This document shows positions 1 through 12,340 of a DNA stretch of 64,000 nt, one piece after another (position 1 is the stretch's first letter; each line of letters begins with the position of its first letter). Made by a program: the position numbers and the translations under genes. A model generated the notes under the pieces. The model had not been told where the DNA came from and ran no database searches. It was given only the letters and a program-made list of their open reading frames with translations. Location: NCBI GenBank assembly GCA_900155495.1, contig FTLJ01000293.1, forward strand, positions 1 to 64,000. Direction: 5' to 3'. This stretch comes from Porogramme epimiltina (lineage: Eukaryota; Basidiomycota; Agaricomycetes; Polyporales; Polyporaceae).

Positions 1-2530
1 GCCCCCCCTCGCCCTTCTCTGCGCTAGAACGCCGCCCCGCGCCGCGAGTGCGCGCGTCCGCCCGCCGCGGCCCCACCCCCCCTCCCTTTCGACGGTCGCA
101 CCGCCATCTCCATCTCCCCGCGTGTCCTCCTCGGAGCCGCGACGGGCGAGCCTAAATCGCCCCGAGGGCGCCCCGCCCCAGGCAGAACTCGCGTCCCAGC
201 CCTGGCACCTGCGCCCGCGTGCGGCGCACGGGGGGAGAACACAGCAAGTAAGTATAGAGTGCTTAGGAGACGAAGGAGGGGAGGGAAAGCGGGCGCGAGC
301 GCGTGGGCGCGCCTGGGCGCGCGCGCGATCAGCCCTGCGATGCTCAAGCAGGCGCGTTTCTGATGCCCTCCCGCCCGCCGAGCGCGTCTCCCCACACGCG
401 CACAGCAGCCCATTTTGCTGCTAACAGCGCAGAGGGCGTGTCGGCGTTCAAAAAGCCCCAAGGAACACCCACGCGCCCGCCGCCCGCGCCGCGTGACCCC
501 GCCTCGCCTCCCCGCGAGCGACCGCCGCCCGCGCGCGGAGCGGTTCGCGGAGGCTCGCTCGCGCGGCGCCCCTCCCCCGCCGCCGTGACCGCCCTGGGAG
601 GGTCGGATATTCCGTTAAGCCCCCCGCCTTACCCCGCATTCCCTTAAGCTTCCCCCTCACGCGCGCGGGACCGCGCCGTGGTGCGCTAGCGGCCGCGTCC
701 GGGGTTCATTTCGCGCGAGTCTTGTGGCCACCGCTTAGCCCGGCGGGGGGTGCGGGGTAATAGCGTCGTTCTGAACCCTCCCCCCCCGCATCCGCGATCG
801 CTCGCGAATGAATGCAGGGGCGGGGAAACGCGTCGCCCCGGCCCGGGCCGACGTCATCCGCGCGCAGGTTTTAGCTATGCGCCTCCTCGCAGGTCCGCGC
901 CGAGCGTGCGCGCGGGGCGCACGGCGACGGCCGCTGTAGTCAACCTCTTGTAGGTCAACGCGATCGGGCGGGGCCGCGGGCCCCGTGCGGCGCACGCGAA
1001 AGGGTATATGAGGCGGGGGATAGGGGCGCGCAAGGAGCGGGGGCGGGGGCGGGGCTGCCCCGCCAAGTGCTTGTTTCGATCGGGGTGTTGTCGGGCGTTG
1101 TGTATGAGACGACACGCACTGGGACTAGCGTGGCGGCGCGGGAGCGGCGAGCGCCTGCCGTCAGTGTGTCGTCAGCAACGATGCGCGATGCGGACGCGCC
1201 GAACCCGCCTCCCTCGAGCGTGCAGAGGGGGACGGACGGGTCCTGGCAAGGGGCGGAGGCGGAATTCCGGGAAGTCCAGAGCGCACATCAGGGCGGTGTT
1301 GAGCAGATCCTGGCCCGAGCCCGCTCCGGGCCACAGAGGGCCACAGTCGCTGCCCGAAACGGCGAGGGGCGAGGATCCGCGCGCGACCGCGCGCCGGGTG
1401 GCCCGTGCGGCCTGAGGACCCCAGGGTGCGGAGGCTGCGTCGCGCGCCCCGATAGGAGACTAGCGTCGCCTTGGATGCGCGTGGAGCGGGGCCCCTGAGG
1501 AGGCAAGGGCTGGCGGAAATGCGCCGCGCCGCCACTTCTGCCTGAGCGCGGCTTCTCCAGCGCGCGGTGGCCCGACATCCGGCGCGTCCTGTAAGCGTAT
1601 GGTAGCGTCGCGCCCCGGTGCGTGCGCTGGCCGCTCTGCGTCCTCCCTTCGGGGCGCGCCCCGCTTGACGGAGCCCGCGCGTGTCGTCCCGAGGGTCTCT
1701 TCTCCTGCCCGGGCTCGGCGGACCGAGACACTCGCGGAGCGCAAAGTGGCCTCCCCTCCGCTGCCCGCCTGAGGCTCTCCCCCCAGAGCCCTAGCGCGGG
1801 TGATCCGACGCCGCCGTCTCCGTCGCCGCGATAACGAGAGAGGCCCCCTTTCGCGGACGCGCGACTGCTCGGAACCCAATCCGTAAGCTCGACAACCACT
1901 GCGGGCGCGCACAAGGTCGAAGGTTCGCAGCACCGTCGCGTAGAGTCTGATCCTGATCCTGATCCCGTCCAGCGCGCGCGGTGCAGCGGAAGGTTCGGAA
2001 CCTTGAGGCGCCTTCCTCGAGCGCCGGACGCGACGCGAGGGCGCGGCGAAGCAGGTGGGCGCGAAGCAGGATTAGCCCGAGGGCTGCGCTATAAGGCAGC
2101 CCCCGCATGCGCCGAGGAATGCGCGGCGGGAACGCGCGCCCGTATATGGCAGCGCAGACGCACGCGCGCGTGCGCCGGGCGCCGCGTTTGCGCCGAGAGG
2201 GGGAACGCAGAACGAGCACTTGCGCCTCGCGCTTGGGGGATGTGGCCGCGGAGGTGGGGGCGCAAGCAATCGGATGCAAGATGGGCGGCAGAGGTGGGGG
2301 ATGCGCGCTCAATCGCGGGGGCTGGGCTGTTACTGCGCGCGGAGATGGGCGGCGCGTCGTCCAGGAGAAGCGCGGGCGGTGCGGGCGGCGAAGACGGCGC
2401 GGTGGGGCTGTCGGAGGCCGGCGACGAAGAAGTACGGCGCTTGCAGTGCGAGCTGAAGGCTACACAAAAGTGTAGGGCTGGGCGCACACCTGAGGAGGCT
2501 GCGCCGTGCACTGGGGAAGGTCCTGCGTAG
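1..2530. other. Very GC-rich stretch without a recognisable gene
   Basis: The stretch is strongly GC- and CpG-rich with many short overlapping open frames on both strands, as expected by chance when stop codons are rare. No frame shows a protein family I recognise, no chain of frames is joined by plausible GT-AG introns, and there is no clear TATA box. It may be promoter or CpG-island-like DNA of a gene left of the window, or a GC-rich intergenic block. I see no gene to annotate. Confidence 0.5.
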
Positions 2531-5500
2531 TGTCGAAGGTCGAACAAGCCCTGTGATGGCGTAATCTGGTAGAAGCTGCACACGCTCATCATCGGGTGTT
2601 GTAGGGCGTAGCCTTTCTCCTCCCAAGCGATCACCATGCCGCGCATGTCGCATGCTCGAGCTGTGGCAGGATGCAGGCTGTGGGACGTCGCGCGCGTTTT
2701 TCCAAGAGCGTCCGTGGCGAAGCGCGGACCTGCCGTGCCTGACGTGAACAATGTGACAGCGGCTCCACAAGACGAGGTTCTCGCCGCCAGAATGCGCCCG
2801 AGCGCGGGGCAAGACTGGTCGTTCGGGGCGCGGGGTGAGCGCCACTTGCGCGGCTTCCGTGTGTGTGGTTGTGGAACATGCCAAATAGGAGTTCGTTGGG
2901 CCTCGAGAGATGTCAGGAAAATAGGACTGGGCGGGAGGACGCTCGAGGTAGAGCTACCTGCGGGGTCGATATCGAAGAATTCTGCGCATTACTCAGTACA
3001 CGGACATACCTGCAAAAATGACGTTGAGGGAAGTGCAAAGATATGCATAATTTGACAGGGAACTCCGCAAGGAGCATCTCCTTCTATGTCGAATAATCAG
3101 TGCGCGGTACATTCGTAAACCAAATACGTCTACGTACGTATAATGACACTGCCCCGAAAGCAGTTATCTGGTTTCTCGACACGGGAATTCTTCCGAAGAT
3201 GCGAAAAAGGTGTTTGCGCAGCCATTCAATTTGCTCAGCAAACGTCGCCATCGCCACTCGGTCTCGCTTTGCTCCTGTAGATGGAGGTTACAAAGGGTCC
3301 TGCGTTCCTGGTAGCCAAGTAAGCGGGAGCAAGAACGACACGTCGAAGAAAGTGCAGGCCCGGACGCCCCGGGCGAGCGCGCGTCCGTCATGCGAAAAAG
3401 CTCCGGAGGCCGGACAGCGCGACGATGCCGTCAGGGCTGTCCAGCGCGAAGAACTCTCGCCACGAGCGCATCCGACGCCCCTACATACCCCGCCGCGCGC
3501 GAGAAGGGGCGCCCGTGCGATGGCGCAATCCTGCCGTATCGCAGCCCGTGCGGAGGCCAGGGCTCGTACAGGGCCCAAGGGTGCCTGCAGGTGCATGTAC
3601 ATAAGTACGCCCGTCTAGCACCACAGGGACCCAGCCACCCAGACGCCACTTCGAGCGCCGAGCCCTGATACCACGAACATCGCGGGTCCATAGATGTGAG
3701 GGGAGCTACGGACGTCCACCACGCAGATCCTCCAGCGTCGGGTGAGATACTGCGGCCGGACATGAGTGATGATCAATGACGAAGGCACGAAGGAGCTGGG
3801 GCCCCAGAGTGCGCGGGGTGCGCGGGGTGCGGCAGCTGAACCGCATCGAGTGAGCTAAACGTTATGGCCCTGAACGTCGCACTCTCCCATGGAAGGAGAG
3901 AGGTGATGTCGAGCACAGGAAATGGCTGTCCCGCAGCCGGGGCCGAGGCGCCCGCCTGTTTCATGTCACGATGATCGCTTCCCCGGGCGCGCATACGCGA
4001 AATGCGGGGGATCGACAGGACGCGAGTGGGGAGTCGGTCGGCGGGGAAGAGAACACATCAGGGACGTACCGAGGGCGACGACCTAGACGCGAAGAGCGAG
4101 GAACGAGTTAGCACACCACCAACGCCGCATCTCGGGGCCCCTTACCTTCGACCATATGCCCGCATCAGTGGACAATGTGTCGTTCTCCAGATGTCCAGAC
4201 ACTCAAAGGCTTTTGCTCGGGAGTCGGAGATGGAGGCGCGAAGTCTGGAAGGGCGGGAAGGTTGGGTACGCATGCCAGCCCTCCGTTCTGGAAGAACGAT
4301 GGCGACAGAGAAGCTCTGTTCGCGACCTGAGATAGATTAGTGATGACATAGCGCAGTTTGGGCGGCGAGCACCCACGACTGGAATCACAGTCGTCCAATG
4401 GGAACCCGAGAAGCGGGAGAGCTTTTTGTTCACGGATCGCAAAGAGACCGCGATAGCATCTCACACGTAATAGTTGTTCGTGCACTGATACAACCTTGTA
4501 TAAACGTTACGAGGTGTTCGAAGCTAAAGGTCCAAGGGACGTACGTGCTATGTCGGACGCAACATCCAGACCGGTTGTAATGTCTCGGTATGATGGGATG
4601 GACACCGACGTAGGGCACGTCTCATAGCCCCAGTCGCACTGCCAGTCGATGCCGAGGTAGAAGCGAATCAATCATGAGCATGACGTCGGCGAGCTTGGGC
4701 AGCAAAGAGACACTTACCGTTGGTCCTCCTTCGCCGGATTCGCACATCCGGCTACTCCGGCCATCGACGTGCCGTCCCCACTTCCTCGTGAACGGCTGCA
4801 GAGAGATGATGAGGCTTCCGCGATATACTCCGATGAAGCTACTAAGCCGTAATTCCACTCCGCGCCGCCCGCCCTTCGGCGTCGTCCATGCACCTTAATG
4901 ACGCAACGAGCGTAGCTTGCACCCTGTCGGTGCGAGAACGCTTGTAGAGCCATGCGCTCGAGGTGCGAGACCTCTAGGAACAGGCTAAGGGTGCCGTTGC
5001 GATCCCGAGCGAAGTACCCTAGATGCAAGAATGAGTGGAGTTTCGAGGATGATGAACCGGATTAGGTATGGTCGCTATTCCTCACAAGCTTAGGACACGG
5101 GCGATCGCCGATCTGGGCCCCGCTTCAGACGGCGATACCGGGTCTAGAGCTGGTCCTCCTGGGTGGGATAGACGAAAGTACGCACGCCCCGAGGCGGCGG
5201 ATACTTCCCGGTGGCTGCAAAAACACAGATCAGAAACGAGCGGACGAGTTTGGTAGGCAGCATGTGGATGGAGAAACCTCGCTTGTTTCTCCGCCGCTCA
5301 ACGGCTTCGCGGCTACGTTCCTTTAGCTTCCTGGGTGCTGGAGCTGGGACCGGAGCGCTTTCCGCGATCAGACCCCTCTCGTTTCCGCTGATGCCTATAC
5401 GGAGACAGCAAGGCCGACGGTGGGAGCGCAGGTGCGGGAGCGGGCTACCTTCGGAGCCGCACGCCGCTCCTGATGACGGCAGGGGTATGTGAAATGGGAA

Positions 5501-7357
5501 CAGGGCGGGGAGAAGTGAGGTGACTTGTGGGCTAGTGTAGGGAAAAGGGGGTTCTCTACAGGCTTCCCTGTCCGTTGCCGCTTGATCCGGGGGCAATAAG
5601 CACTTACGTCTTTCCAATTGAGCTCAGCATCGTAAGGGAGCTTGAGAGGTACCAACTGTGAACGGTAAAACAGTTCTTGCGCGAACATACGACCGACAGC
5701 CGACGACAACCTGAAGTGCGGGGTATGCGGGGTAAATCAAGGGGAGGCAGCAAACCGACAGCCTCGGAGTTGAACTGCTCACGTTGTACGTATTATTAAC
5801 CTTGCCTTGACGAATAAGGGCGAGAGATCAAAGGCATCGTGGCGACGGCAATGACCTGCTCCGATGGTGGCTCGTCAAAACAAAAAGTCCCTGTGGTACA
5901 TGAGTCAGATACCGAATTGCCTCAGCAAACAGATTTACCAACCTTCCATTCATGGTGCGAGCGCGTGGAACTCGTGTGGGACGGGATCGTTCCTTGTTCA
6001 ACCAGCCGAGTTGCTGAGATCGGCGCCCAAGAACGCCAATGAGAAGGAGAAATCATGATTGCATAGGGCATCAAAATTTAGACTATGAACTGGGCTATGA
6101 CAAAACGATCAAGTTCGTAACTATGCGGGGGAGATGTCAGGTTCGCTCTGAAGCGACTATAAGGTACGAAAAGGTCGTGCGATGTCCGGGTGAACCAGGA
6201 TGCAAAGGATTTCACAGCGAAGGCGAAGCCTTCGGCGGCCGCTACATTGACCCCGTCGCGCGACCAAGGGGAATGGAAAACGGGCATGTTTCTGCGCGAA
6301 CATCACCGGCGTCGTTTTGAACCGGGACGAGGGCAGGCACCACGCGGGGGCTCCACAGGAGATCCATCGGGCAAAATTTTGGATGGACAAACGTAGGCAT
6401 CAGGTGGAGGAAAGGTCGAGTCCAACATATAAACGGAAATCAGTGATGGCCTCGAGAAGAATGCGACGATAATCGCAAGAAGGGGGGGGGCATAGACAGC
6501 GTGAGGGCATGAGAGAAACCAAGCCTGTCTGCGCACCGTGATATGCTCCAAAATCCCATGATTCGCGTAACTGTGTCTTCTAACTCCACGTCACTGAGGA
6601 ATTGCCAGGTTAATCGGCCGGGGGTGGAGTCTTGCACCAGGAAGGGGTCTAAAAAGTATGCATACAGAGAGCGCTCACCAGCGCTATGCGGGAGTGAGCT
6701 GGCGGGGAGAAGGGACGACATGAAACATGTAGACACACCTGACGGCTTTATAGACAGGCGGTATCGGACGGTCACGTCGCCACAGTGACCAAGGGGTGCG
6801 GTACGTCGTTCATCTGACTGGTGATACGGCCGCCCACGCCCACGTGAGTGGAGTGGGATGGTGCAAGAACCTGGTGCGCCTAGTCGCGCGCGTGGTGGAT
6901 GCCTCGACGGCCTGTACTCGGAAATTGGTCGCCGTACCAGCTGTGGAAGGGTCGGCCGCGACGACGGCTAATGGTGGGGATCCTCGGAGGGCGGCGGACT
7001 GTGGGCGAATATAATCCGCGAGGAGGCCGACTGAGATTTAACAACGGGGTCTGTATTGCGACGCACCCTGTGTATATCGCGAAAGGAGCACGTCACATGC
7101 ATGCAAGTCGGTCAGGTGGACGAACAGGGAGTGCATATATGCAGCTAGGCATACGAAGTGGACGAAGGAAGTCAAGATCAAGCCATATGAGTGAGCGCGT
7201 GGTAGCATGACGTGACCTACGCCATCGGTCACTGCCATGTGATCTCGACGCGTCGCGCTCAGGACGGAGATGCTTAGGGTATGGCGCGCACACTTTCTGG
7301 GATCTCTAATCTCAACTTGACTGATCAAATACTACATGCACACACCAACACAAAGTA
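2531..7357. other. No recognised gene; possible decayed coding fragments
   Basis: Composition falls back toward average here. Several short minus-strand frames read like protein, at 5395-5709, 5144-5400, 4714-5028 and 6440-6775. They are interrupted by stops, and I could not join them in frame with consensus introns: the exon ending near 5608 has phase 0, while the next protein-like frame needs a one-base carry. I cannot assign a family. A decayed gene or transposon is possible; so is chance. Confidence 0.35.
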
Positions 7358-8758
7358 CTACTTCGGGAGCGGAGGGCTATTACCAAACAGGACTGCAGTG
7401 AACCCTTCAGGGTACCTGCTGAACCCCTGTGCAGCACCGTCCGCGATCTTGGCCACTTTGCGCACCTCCTCCAGATCTTCAGGGGACAGCTTTAGATCAG
7501 CAGCACCCAAGTTCTCGATAATGTTCTAGAACAGAGGCTGTCAAACGTACAACCGCGCGCAGAAAGCACAAGACTCACGGGAACCTTGGTCGACCCCGGG
7601 ATCGGAATGATGTCGTCGCCTTGTGCAAGGAGCCAAGCGAGCGCAACTTGTCCAGGAGTTGCGCTCGCCTTCTTACCAATGGCCTTCAGATCCTCGACGA
7701 GCTTCAGGATGTTTGGGAAGTTGTCCTTCGAGTACCTGAAAATCCTTCAATATCGGCCATATAGAGGAAGCAATTCTGACCGACTTCGGAATATACTGCC
7801 TGAAGTCGCCTTCAGCGAAGTCGTCTGGGCTCTTCTGCAAGGATAATTGGCATAAATTCGTATGAGGGAGCGCACATTATAGAAACCGACCAATGCACCA
7901 CCGAGAATTCCGCGTCCAAGCGGCGAGTACGCGACGACCGTCACGCCGAGCTCGCGGGCAGTCTGGAGTAGGTTGAGGTGAGGGTCTTCTATATCGAGCG
8001 TGAACGCGGAGTACTCGAGCTGCACGGCCGCGATAGGGTGTACGGCATGTGCTCGGCGGAGTGTCTCGGCGGAGCATTCTGAAAGGCCGAGGTACTTCAC
8101 TTTCCCGGCTCTGAGGTTGGGAGTGGGATGAGTACATCGGCGATGATAGCAGGTGCGAAAGGCGTACTCGACAAGTCTCTTCAGTGCTCCGACTGTCAGC
8201 TCGATGGGTACCTCAGGATCAATCCTGAAACAACGAGATTCAATACGAGCCCCCTCCTGTTTGGCTGTTATGGTACACATACCTATGCGCGTAGTAGAGG
8301 TCCACATAATCCACCCCTAGACGTTGCAGGGACTTCTCAAGTGCCTTTGGTATGTATTCGGGAGAGCAGTCGATGGGCTTAGAGCCGGATCCACACCCGA
8401 ACTTTGTTGCCAGGAATATGTCACTGCGCTTCCCCCTGGTCTTGAGCCTGAATACGATCCCAGTGAGCGTTCCGACCGGAAATTGCGATGGGTGCTCCGA
8501 CTCACCACGCGCCGATGATGTCTTCGCTATCACCATATACATCGGCGGTATCCCAGTATGTACAACCATTCTCGTAAACAGCATCCAGAACCTGGAGGTT
8601 GCTCGGTCAACGGAACTTATGAGAATAGACGGATGTAAACGAACCTTCAAACGCTGCTCGTCGGGTAGCGGTGGGCCGTAACAGATAGAAATACCCATGG
8701 CACCATATCCTATGGCACTAACGGGCACGCCTCCGATCCTACGCTTAGGGAGAGGCAT
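7358..8758 (-). CDS. Aldo-keto reductase, 8 exons, 338 aa
   Basis: NADPH-dependent oxidoreductase of the aldo-keto reductase superfamily, probably cytosolic because no targeting signal is visible. Exons on the minus strand: 8758-8645, 8591-8506, 8447-8283, 8224-8168, 8110-7891, 7834-7785, 7735-7579, 7525-7358; all introns are GT-AG. The catalytic tetrad is complete: Asp52 and Tyr57 in WDTADVYG, Lys82 in LATKFG, His121 in YYAHR. The N-terminal [19 protein letters not shown] and the C-terminal [18 protein letters not shown] segments are typical of the fungal aldo/keto reductases annotated as pyridoxal reductase-like or auxin-induced-protein-like. The physiological substrate cannot be deduced. 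It is divergent from a thioredoxin-TPR gene across a 493-bp gap, so both could share redox-responsive control (inference). Length is normal for the family. Confidence 0.93.
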
Positions 8759-9251
8759 CTTGAGACTGCTGGATGACCTTCAAATATCGATCGATTGGGT
8801 GAGGACGATGGGTGTAACATGGCGCGTCTTATATGCTCGTCGGAGCCCAGCCATATCGTCACGAGCTCCTTCAAAACTGACAAAGGTTGTACGTTAGCCC
8901 GCTTGAGCGCAGCCTTCGATCTGCCAGAGTAGCGGTGAGTCTCTATCGGGTTTGCCGATCGGACGAAATGGAGGTGTCTCACAGGTAGCGCTACCCAGTC
9001 GCAAGACCGCTGCGGCGTTATGACCCTTTGGGCTCGGCTCGTCGATGAGACCGTGATATTCATGGCATGTATCCTTCGAGGCCGGTGTAGGGTGTGGAAG
9101 GGGGCGCCTTGAACCATTTGCGGCTGACCGGTCATCGTCCAGCCACATTGAGAACTGTCTCGAATGCAATCCTACATATTTGAGCGCCGTCGCGAGCTCC
9201 TTCAACAGCTTTTCTTGTATCTTCCCTCGTTCTTCACCAAAGATAAGATCA
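8759..9251. promoter_or_regulatory. Divergent promoter region, aldo-keto reductase / thioredoxin-TPR
   Basis: This 493-bp gap separates two head-to-head start codons (8758 minus, 9252 plus), so it must contain both promoters. I see no clear TATA box. A minus-strand open frame crosses it (8894-9271) but it overlaps the thioredoxin start and shows no known family, so it is not called. Confidence 0.5.
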
Positions 9252-10169
9252 ATGAGTAAACCTATAGTCATCGAGTCCGTCAGTCATTGGAACACCACCC
9301 TCCGCGCCGCTAAGGAGAAAGGCCAAGCTATCATTGTGGACTTCTTCGCAACATGGTGCGGACCATGTAAGGTGGGCCACCATGCATTACGACTCGGTCA
9401 GACAGCTGAAACAGCCACCCTCGTAGGCGATCGCCCCCTTCTACGAGCAGCTGGCGTCCCAGTTCCAGCACGGCGTGTTCCTGAAGGTGGACGTCGACAA
9501 GCACAAGGCCATCGCAGCCAAGTACGGCGTGAGCGCGATGCCCACGTTCGTGGTGATCAAGGAGAGCGGCGTGGTCGAGACACTGAAGGGCGCGGACCAG
9601 CGCGGACTCCACGCCATGGTCTCCAAACACGCGTCGGCCCTGTCCCTGCCCGCGGAAGCAGAGAAGGCGAAGGATGAGGGGAACAAGGCATTTGCGGCAG
9701 GGAAATACGCGGATGCTGCAGAGTGCTACTCACGGGCGATCGCCGTCGCGCCCAAGTCCGCGGTGCTCTACGGGAACCGTGCGTTCGCGTACATCAAGCT
9801 TATCAAGTCACCCGACACGCCGAAGGCAGAGCGGCAAGCACTGCGACCGAAGGCGATCCAGGACGCACAAAATGCTACGGCCCTGGATGAGCGGTGGGGA
9901 AAGGGGTGGGTGCGCATGGCGGAGGCGCTAGTGCTTGCAGGGGACGAAGAGGGAAACGAAGGCATGGAAGAAGAACAGAAGGCAGCCGGAAGAAAGACCA
10001 CATTAGAAGGGGCCGAAGGGGCACTGGGAAATGCAATCGGTTTGTCGGAGGGGAAAGTGAAAGCAGGTAAGTTCACCCCGCGGCGAATGGCAAGAAAGAA
10101 GCGCTGACATCTTCCAAAGAGGCGGAGAAGATGTTGGAGGACGTTCGGGCACAGTTAAGGGCCTTATAG
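9252..10169 (+). CDS. Thioredoxin-TPR fusion protein, 269 aa
   Basis: Exons are 9252-9371, 9427-10066 and 10120-10169. Residues 1-105 form a thioredoxin domain with the active site WCGPCK (Cys36, Cys39) and the conserved cis-proline region SAMPTFVVIKE. From about residue 135 there is a tetratricopeptide-repeat segment, beginning EKAKDEGNKAFAAGKYADAA and continuing with a second helix pair containing LYGNRAFAYIKL. Fungal thioredoxin-TPR fusions are a known type; the TPR part would dock chaperones or other partners, bringing disulfide reductase activity to them (family-level inference). The start is the ATG directly before SKPIVIESVSHW; an in-frame ATG further upstream lies in the promoter and adds residues unlike the family. 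The last exon encodes 16 residues ending in a charged helix. Confidence 0.9.
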
Positions 10170-10589
10170 AAGTATATTCTCGTGTATGTGTATATTCGTA
10201 CTTTATGACACTCGCCTGATCCTGCATACCCCATCTGGCTACTCTTCCTGCAAAGTGGCCCACTGGAAAACTGTTGGGATCTTGATTTTCGAAATATACT
10301 CAGAAAGTGACCCGCAGATGGCTAAAGAGTGTGCGAATGTACTCGGACAGAGGAGAGGGAAGCATACAAGGGACGACAACCTCAGCAGACCGTCACACGA
10401 GACTCCTGCCCTTGGATAACTTCCTAAACAGGAAATTATTCGTCCACTTGCAAGTTTCCTCAGATTATTTCGGAGCACAAGGAATCGCAAAAACGTTGCA
10501 CTCAAAGGTGTTAGGAGGATGTTCCATGACGTCGAGGATTCTCCAAGCCTGGAGGAATTTTTTGGAAAGAAAAACAAACCCCCCAAGAG

Positions 10590-10683
10590 GGCCTGGCCGG
10601 GAGTTGAACCCGGGGCCTCCTCCAAATATGTATAACAATATGGCACACCCTAAGAAGGAATCATACTACTAGACCACCAGGCC
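10590..10683 (-). tRNA. tRNA-Pro(AGG) with a 23-nt intron
   Basis: The minus strand folds into a full cloverleaf: 7-bp acceptor stem GGCCTGG/CCAGGCC, D arm 10674-10660, anticodon stem CCTTC/GGAGG, anticodon loop TTAGGG+T giving anticodon AGG, and T arm CCGGG-TTCAACT-CCCGG. The intron occupies 10647-10625, directly 3' of position 37, the canonical site for the tRNA splicing endonuclease. A run of five T on the minus strand (about 10574-10570) downstream is a suitable Pol III terminator. Confidence 0.95.
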
Positions 10684-11599
10684 ACATGGTCAAGAGGTCA
10701 TACAAACAGTGTAGTGCTACTCAGCAGAGGTAGTAGCTTTCCTCTATCCATCGCTCCTTACTTCATTAAAACAACCCCTCATGCACATGGATCGGTAGTC
10801 TTCAGAAGGCTATCACCTTCACTTTCCTTCGGTCTTTGCCACAGACATGCCGGGGGGGGGGGGGCGGAAGCGGCTCACCGCGGTTAAAACTAATGGGCTC
10901 TGTGAGCGTGTCGCCAAGTGCTGTTTGTCACGGGATATGCCATACACATTGTGTCATCCAAAGTATGCCTTTGCTGTAGGAAAGGCCCTCAAAGAAAAGC
11001 GCAACAACAGCACACATGAGACCCCGTGACCAGGGGTTAAGGACCCACATTATATGTACCAGAGAGACCTGAGAAAGGCTGTTTGTGGCGACACTGTCGC
11101 TCATAGCTCATTCTACTATTGGACAGTGGTCAAGTGAGCTACAGAGTGGTCAATCGGACGTTGGAGTGAATAGCCGTAAGTTCAATGTCGAGCTAATCCG
11201 GTATGACCACATTGAATGTGCTTGCGCTCAACGTCCCCCTCACCAGCCGGGCTATTTCGGACCTCAACTAGAAGTCATGATAGAAACGCAGGTAACATGA
11301 GGTGCGCGAGGCGCACCGTAACTCGGGGCCAATAAGACGACACCCGACCGACTGGTATCTGGCGCACCGGAAGGACACCAACATGTGACCAAAGTAGACC
11401 TATACCAGGGCTGTGAGGAGGTAGAGCGGAAGCCGGGGGTGACGTGGGCACGCGTGAGTGCCATTCAGCCTCCAACGCATCTCGCGGAGTGGTCATGCAA
11501 TGGTGTGAACGCGTCTTGAATGGCATTAGACTGTACAGTACGGTATGCAGGATATCGGGAGAACGGGGTATGAGAGAAGCGCGAGATAGCATGTGAGCT
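10684..11599. other. Intergenic, with a 13-G homopolymer
   Basis: No gene is seen. The plus strand carries an uninterrupted run of about 13 G at 10852-10864. The remaining open frames are short and show no family. Confidence 0.5.
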
Positions 11600-12182
11600 T
11601 CATACTGTAATAACAGCGTCGTGAGATGCGGTCACAAGAACGACAACCACAGCAGAGGGCGCACTCACCTCCAGAAGCCTTGGCCACGGCGTCTTCACAC
11701 GCACGCGTCGAAACGACCCCCGCGGCGGCCATCCGCGCGAGCAGGTCCCGCACCCAGTCCTGGCACGTCCACCCCTCCTCCTCGGCGCACACGGGGGTCT
11801 CGCGCGCGAGCCGCTCGACCTCCCTGCGGTGCACGAGGCGCGTGGGGCCCAGCGCGAACCCCCGCGCGGCGGCGATCTCAGGCCCGACGGACTTGGTGAT
11901 CGCGCCAAAGTACGCGTACTGCGCGCTGAACTCGGACGCGAGCGGGTCGTCGTACGCCTCGAGTTGGACGTGCCGCCACGCGGCCGTGCCCCGCGCGGCG
12001 GAGCTCACGGGCCACGCTACACTCCACCGCTCGTGCGTGTGGTCAGTGTGGCTGGGGCCGGGGTAGACGACGAGGTAAATGGGGCATTCGACGTCTGAAT
12101 CGCGTGCAAGCCAGTCGTCAGGGTCAGCATAACCCGTGGACGAGAGACCGAGAATGTCTTGGGTTCTGAGTACCTCCACCAT
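11600..12182 (-). CDS. Conserved fungal-type hypothetical protein, 172 aa
   Basis: Exons are 12182-11669 and 11604-11600 (the second adds the last residue and the stop); the 64-nt intron has GTGAGT and TTACAG ends. The protein has no signal peptide or membrane segment. It contains a C-terminal EEGWTCQDWVRDLLARM motif and a preceding ARGFALGPTRLVHRREVE segment, a layout I associate with small uncharacterised Agaricomycete proteins carrying a W-x-CQDWV box; no function is known to me. The start is the ATG of MVEVLRTQDILGL. A probable 5'UTR intron (GTGAGT at 12248, acceptor at about 12201) and a TATA box at 12335-12340 fit transcription starting near 12305, which makes the longer upstream frame noncoding. 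Confidence 0.7.
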
Positions 12183-12334
12183 GATGGTTGGGTGCAAAAA
12201 TCTGTAAAGTCAGAATATCGTCGTGTATTTAGTTCGAGCAGCACTCACAAGCGGTTTGGCTGGTTGGTATTAAGTGGTCTGCCAAAGGGTGGGTAGGATG
12301 GAGTGAGGTCAGGTAGCAGGCTCTGGGCGTGACC

Positions 12335-12340
12335 TTTATA
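12335..12340 (-). promoter_or_regulatory. TATA box of the 172-aa hypothetical gene
   Basis: TATAAA on the minus strand, about 150 bases upstream of the ATG and about 90 bases upstream of the presumed 5'UTR donor site. It is consistent with a spliced leader. Confidence 0.5.

Noticed and set aside
8894..9271. Minus-strand 125-aa frame between the aldo-keto reductase and thioredoxin genes
   Set aside because: It overlaps the thioredoxin start antisense, has no recognisable domain and lies within a divergent promoter.
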